From assembly GCA_937944075.1 (NCBI GenBank), contig CALDZZ010000043.1:1-9311 (forward strand): a DNA stretch of 9,311 bases. Direction: 5' to 3'. Each line of letters begins with the position of its first letter. Position 1 is the first letter of the stretch. A program made the translations under genes and the position numbers. A model generated the notes under the pieces. That model saw nothing but the letters and a program-made list of their open reading frames with translations. It did no database searches and had not been told where the DNA came from. This DNA is from an uncultured Rhizobiaceae group bacterium (GTDB lineage: Bacteria > Pseudomonadota > Alphaproteobacteria > Rhizobiales > Rhizobiaceae). Positions 6,809 to 9,311 of this stretch are shown here, piece after piece.

Positions 6809-7653
6809 CGGTTCTTTTTCAATTGATCTGCAAAGACCGCAATTGTTTTCTGGTAATTGTCAGAACGGTTCCATTCCTGAATCAGACGATAATTCGACGT
6901 ACCCGGCAGGTAGCCACCACCCCGTTGCCACCCGCGCTTCTTGAACCAGTTGGCAGTTGTTGCAAGGGCATCGGGTGCTGAACGATAAACGTCCACGCCG
7001 CCACCATCCCAGTCAGCGTAGCCAAGCAAAAAGCGGGTTGCCAGAAGTTGTGTTTGGCCGATTTCACCTGCCCAGGCACCTTTTCGCTTTGAAAGATCAA
7101 GAAGACCGCGATCCATGATTTTCATCGCAGCCATGAGTTCAGGGAAAAACAGGCTTTCTGAACGGCGGCAGTCATAAGCTAGCGTTGCTATGGATTGCAG
7201 AATGTTCTTATTTCCCTGATAGCGACCAAAGGCTGTTTCCAATACCCAAATGGAAAGAAGCACTTCAGGCTGAACACCATATTTTTTTTCAAGACCAGCA
7301 AAAAGCTTGGGGTTGTTTTTCCATTTTTTCAGGGTAACACCCAGCGCACCCTTGGTGCGTCTTTTGTAAAAGCTGTCAAATGAACCCTTGAAGCTTTTCT
7401 TGTTGTTACGGTCTGACTTGATGATGCCGCTGTCATATTTGACGCCATCAAGCTTGGCCAGTGTGGATTTCTTGAAAGTGCCTGAATACTCACTTTTGAA
7501 AGCAGTTTTCCACTCATTAAACCGCTTGCCGTCATTTGAACAAAACACTTTGGCTTGCGCATTTTGAACACCGGAAACAGGGCTGTTCATTGGGGCAAAG
7601 GTAATGCCCACAGCCATGGCTGTTGCGCTTAAAACTGTTTTTGAAAACTTCAT
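6805..7653 (-). CDS. MltB-type lytic murein transglycosylase
   Basis: Product of 282 residues. Residues 1-34 form a signal peptide with an AQA cleavage site, giving a soluble periplasmic enzyme; no lipobox cysteine is seen at the cleavage point. The catalytic glutamate is E139 in SIWVLETAFGRYQGN. Further family blocks are LATLAYDCRR-like residues (156-164), the FFPELMAAM helix (169-177), GAWAGEIGQTQLL (192-204) and the aspartate-rich DWDGGGVDVYRSAPDAL (214-230). Such enzymes cleave the MurNAc-GlcNAc bond of peptidoglycan to give 1,6-anhydro ends and serve wall remodelling. C38 and C162 recall the cysteine pair of alphaproteobacterial homologues. There is no C-terminal peptidoglycan-binding domain. 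The ATG at 7653, preceded by GGGAGAG, is chosen over an in-frame ATG at 7674. It follows the LysE-family gene by 90 nt and may share its transcript. Confidence 0.9.
   Translation of the reverse strand: MKFSKTVLSATAMAVGITFAPMNSPVSGVQNAQAKVFCSNDGKRFNEWKTAFKSEYSGTFKKSTLAKLDGVKYDSGIIKSDRNNKKSFKGSFDSFYKRRTKGALGVTLKKWKNNPKLFAGLEKKYGVQPEVLLSIWVLETAFGRYQGNKNILQSIATLAYDCRRSESLFFPELMAAMKIMDRGLLDLSKRKGAWAGEIGQTQLLATRFLLGYADWDGGGVDVYRSAPDALATTANWFKKRGWQRGGGYLPGTSNYRLIQEWNRSDNYQKTIAVFADQLKKNR
6808..6848 (+). terminator. Weak candidate terminator of the MFS gene, inside the transglycosylase 3' end
   Basis: GCGGTTCTTT (6808-6817) can pair with AAAGACCGC (6832-6840), giving 9 base pairs with one bulged T and a 14-nt loop. 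It is followed by AATTGTTTT. The T-run is interrupted, so termination would be partial. The sequence also encodes the last residues of the opposing gene. Confidence 0.3.
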
Positions 7654-7659
7654 TATGAT

Positions 7660-7666
7660 CTCTCCC
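7660..7666 (-). promoter_or_regulatory. Ribosome binding site fixing the transglycosylase start
   Basis: GGGAGAG on the minus strand ends 6 nt before the ATG at 7653. Starting at 7674 instead would put this site within the coding region and add seven residues ahead of the signal peptide. Confidence 0.7.
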
Positions 7667-7743
7667 ATAAGCAATCATGCAAATCAGTATTTATGAGAGG
7701 TTATGCCACAAGTTAACCCAAGGACAAATATCATTTATTGCCA

Positions 7744-8343
7744 CTATTGCGCCTGGCTCATCATAAATCCGTTATAAATGAGATAAGCTCCAAAACTTGC
7801 CAGCAATAAGGCATTGAAATAATTAATGTAACGCAAGGATATGCGCGCTCCTGCACGCCCAATCATACCCCAGAAATATACTCCAAAAAGAAATACCGGA
7901 ATCCCGCTAAAATAAAAGAAGGCAATATTGGTTGCCATGTTGTCCGTAAGCTTTGCAGACAGGAAACCAACCGGTAGCAAAATGTATACCTTGGGATTTA
8001 GATAGGTTACCAGGCACATGTTTTTCCAGTTGAAGTCAAAGGACTGCCCGGTAACAATCTTTGCATATAACACCTTGTAGGCAAGATAGATAACGTATCC
8101 TCCACCAAGGATGTGCATGGCAATCTGGATAGAGAAATCAGTGCCGGTTACAAAGCCTGATACCAATGAGGTAAATAGCAAAACGGGAAGCCAGCCAAAA
8201 ACCAGATAGAGCATATAGTCTGAGTAAAGTTTCTGGAATGTGGTGTCTGGCGAAGCGGCCATTGTGGCAATCCAGAAAGGACCGGCTGAAAACACAAAGG
8301 TAGCCCAGAATAAAAAAGTCGCGCCAATGGTTTCCTGCATCAT
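7744..8343 (-). CDS. LysE-family transporter (amino acid exporter type)
   Basis: Product of 199 residues, about the usual 200-210 of LysE/RhtB proteins, with about six hydrophobic segments. Recognisable family features are the small-residue run before YVIYLAYKVL (about 83-92), corresponding to the 'YL.YLg' segment after helix 3, and YLNPKVYILL (114-123), the conserved asparagine-proline-lysine of helix 4. The N-terminal PGP motif of typical members is AGP here (20-22), and the following glycine-rich loop is poorly kept, so the protein is a divergent member. Family members export basic amino acids, homoserine, threonine or related solutes across the inner membrane; the substrate here is unknown. 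Two adjacent ATGs (8343 and 8340) could start it, with no strong Shine-Dalgarno for either. It lies downstream of the rpsI terminator and so probably has its own promoter. Confidence 0.8.
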   Translation of the reverse strand: MMQETIGATFLFWATFVFSAGPFWIATMAASPDTTFQKLYSDYMLYLVFGWLPVLLFTSLVSGFVTGTDFSIQIAMHILGGGYVIYLAYKVLYAKIVTGQSFDFNWKNMCLVTYLNPKVYILLPVGFLSAKLTDNMATNIAFFYFSGIPVFLFGVYFWGMIGRAGARISLRYINYFNALLLASFGAYLIYNGFMMSQAQ

Positions 8344-8357
8344 TAAGATCCGGAGTG

Positions 8358-8367
8358 TTTGATCAAA
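8358..8367. promoter_or_regulatory. Palindrome TTTGATCAAA upstream of the LysE-family gene
   Basis: A perfect 10-bp palindrome 14 nt ahead of the LysE-family ATG. On the minus strand it directly follows and overlaps a TATATT (8371-8366) that could be a -10 element, which would put the palindrome near the transcription start. I found no convincing -35 hexamer, so the promoter itself is only suggested. Confidence 0.3.
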
Positions 8368-8419
8368 TATATAAATCTTTGAAACCGAACATACCCGACT
8401 TGTCCTTCGATTGCTTCAC

Positions 8420-8453
8420 AAAAAGAAAAAGCCCGCAGAACATGCGGGCTTTT
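8420..8453 (-). terminator. Intrinsic terminator of the rplM-rpsI operon
   Basis: AAAAGCCCGCA (8427-8437) and TGCGGGCTTTT (8443-8453) are perfect 11-bp inverted copies with a 5-nt loop. Read on the minus strand the GC-rich stem is followed by a T-rich tract (TTTTTCTTTTT). It begins about 30 nt after the rpsI stop. This is a textbook Rho-independent terminator and separates the ribosomal genes from the LysE-family gene. Confidence 0.93.
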
Positions 8454-8482
8454 GCAAAAGTTGAATAAAGTTTCGAAACGAT

Positions 8483-8989
8483 TTAGCGTTTTGAGAACTG
8501 GAACGAACGGCGAGCTTTTGCACGACCATATTTTTTACGTTCAACAACACGGCTGTCGCGTGTCAGGAAGCCACCTTTTTTGAGAACAGGGCGAAGCTCT
8601 GGCTCATAGTTGGTTAGCGCCTTTGAAATACCATGACGTACCGCACCAGCCTGGCCTGAAAGCCCGCCGCCGGAAACAGTTGCGACCACATCGTAGGCAC
8701 CTTCACGAGCTGCTGCAACGATTGGTTGCTGGATTACCATTTGTAGAACAGGACGTGCAAAATATTCTGAATGATCCTTGCCCTTTATGATGATTTTGCC
8801 GGTACCAGGCTTGATCCAAACGCGGGCAACAGCGTCTTTACGCTTGCCGGTTGCGTAGGCTCTGCCTTGTGCGTCCAGTTTTTGAACATATACAGGAGCA
8901 GCTTCTTGTGTTCCTTCGGTTGAGCCAGCTTCAGCAGCAACGCCTTCAATTGCGCCACCAAGCTCTTCAAGTGAATTGAGTTCAGCCAT
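8483..8989 (-). CDS. rpsI: 30S ribosomal protein S9
   Basis: Product of 168 residues. The S9 core begins at about residue 43 (GRAYATGKRKDAVARVW) and continues through YFARPVLQ (77-83), the glycine-rich SGGGLSGQAGAVRHG (106-120) and the basic C-terminal tail ending SKR, whose last residues reach the ribosomal P site. The first 40 or so residues form an acidic, alanine-rich extension absent from E. coli S9 (130 residues) but usual in alphaproteobacteria. The Shine-Dalgarno AAAGGA (9005-9000) is 10 nt ahead of the ATG and lies within the end of rplM. The rplM stop and the rpsI start share one base, so the two are translationally linked. S9 is part of the 30S head and essential or nearly so. Confidence 0.97.
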   Translation of the reverse strand: MAELNSLEELGGAIEGVAAEAGSTEGTQEAAPVYVQKLDAQGRAYATGKRKDAVARVWIKPGTGKIIIKGKDHSEYFARPVLQMVIQQPIVAAAREGAYDVVATVSGGGLSGQAGAVRHGISKALTNYEPELRPVLKKGGFLTRDSRVVERKKYGRAKARRSFQFSKR

Positions 8990-9311
8990 TATGATGCAAT
9001 CCTTTTATTCTTGGCATTCATGGAAGCGACATCCACAGCGATTGGAGATTGTGCCTCATGAGGGTGCTCGGCACCTGCATATACGCGCAGGTTTTTCATT
9101 TGTTGGCGTGAAAGCGGGCCACCTGGCATCATGCGTTCAACTGCTTTTTGAACAACACGCTCCGGGAAACGACCTTCAATAATTGCACGAGCTGTACGCT
9201 CCTTGATGCCGCCAGGATAACCTGTGTGCCAGTAATATTTCTTGTTTTCATATTTCTTGCCGGTAAGTTTTACCTTTTCAGCATTGATAACGATGACATT
9301 GTAGCCATCAT
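8989..9311 (-). CDS. rplM: 50S ribosomal protein L13, 5' end missing
   Basis: The last 106 codons of rplM plus a TAA. The visible part starts DGYNVIVINAEKVKLTGKKY and contains YYWHTGYPGG, RTARAIIEGRFPERVVQKAV, the MMPGG turn and VYAGAEHPHEAQSP, all L13 signatures. Alphaproteobacterial L13 is about 155 residues, so roughly 50 N-terminal residues and the operon promoter lie to the right of the window. The TAA (8991-8989) overlaps the rpsI ATG by one base. L13 is an early assembly protein of the large subunit. The rplM-rpsI order is conserved across bacteria. Confidence 0.97.
   Translation of the reverse strand, partial: DGYNVIVINAEKVKLTGKKYENKKYYWHTGYPGGIKERTARAIIEGRFPERVVQKAVERMMPGGPLSRQQMKNLRVYAGAEHPHEAQSPIAVDVASMNAKNKRIAS

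Overview
The window reads as ordinary chromosome of a medium-GC alphaproteobacterium, possibly marine. The main clues are the rplM-rpsI pair, whose S9 carries the N-terminal extension and 'VQKLDAQGRAYATGKRK' signature usual in alphaproteobacteria, an alphaproteobacterial-style MltB transglycosylase, and a class IV aminotransferase of the '...TGNYSKV...' type. Genus cannot be told from the sequence. I found no rRNA, tRNA, CRISPR array, insertion sequence, integrase or attachment site.

Layout, left to right. (1) The 3' part of a DgcN-type (DUF1611) gene on +, cut by the window edge. (2) An AT-rich gene on - for an exported ankyrin-repeat protein of unknown role, followed by a 237-nt AT-rich intergenic stretch with a candidate promoter and an 8-bp inverted repeat. 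(3) A probable two-gene operon on -: an AhpD-like carboxymuconolactone decarboxylase-family protein, then a zinc-independent quinone oxidoreductase. (4) A cluster of three genes in alternating orientation: a class IV branched-chain-type aminotransferase (+), a class I/II aminotransferase (-) and an MFS transporter (+). The last two share a 129-nt divergent promoter region. (5) Two genes on -: a LysE-family exporter, then a periplasmic MltB-type lytic transglycosylase whose stop codon overlaps the MFS stop codon tail to tail. (6) The ribosomal operon rplM-rpsI on -, cut by the right edge and closed by a clear intrinsic terminator.

How the genes may work together: the two PLP aminotransferases, the MFS carrier and the LysE-type exporter point to amino-acid or keto-acid handling. 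The AhpD-like/quinone reductase pair looks like a small redox or stress unit. DgcN belongs to D-glutamate catabolism, but its usual partner DgcA is not visible here. These links are inferred from gene order.

I did not find a clearly new multi-gene system. The least explained element is the AT-rich exported ankyrin gene with its palindromic upstream region. Second is the aminotransferase/MFS cluster, where the class IV enzyme has an altered substrate-loop sequence.
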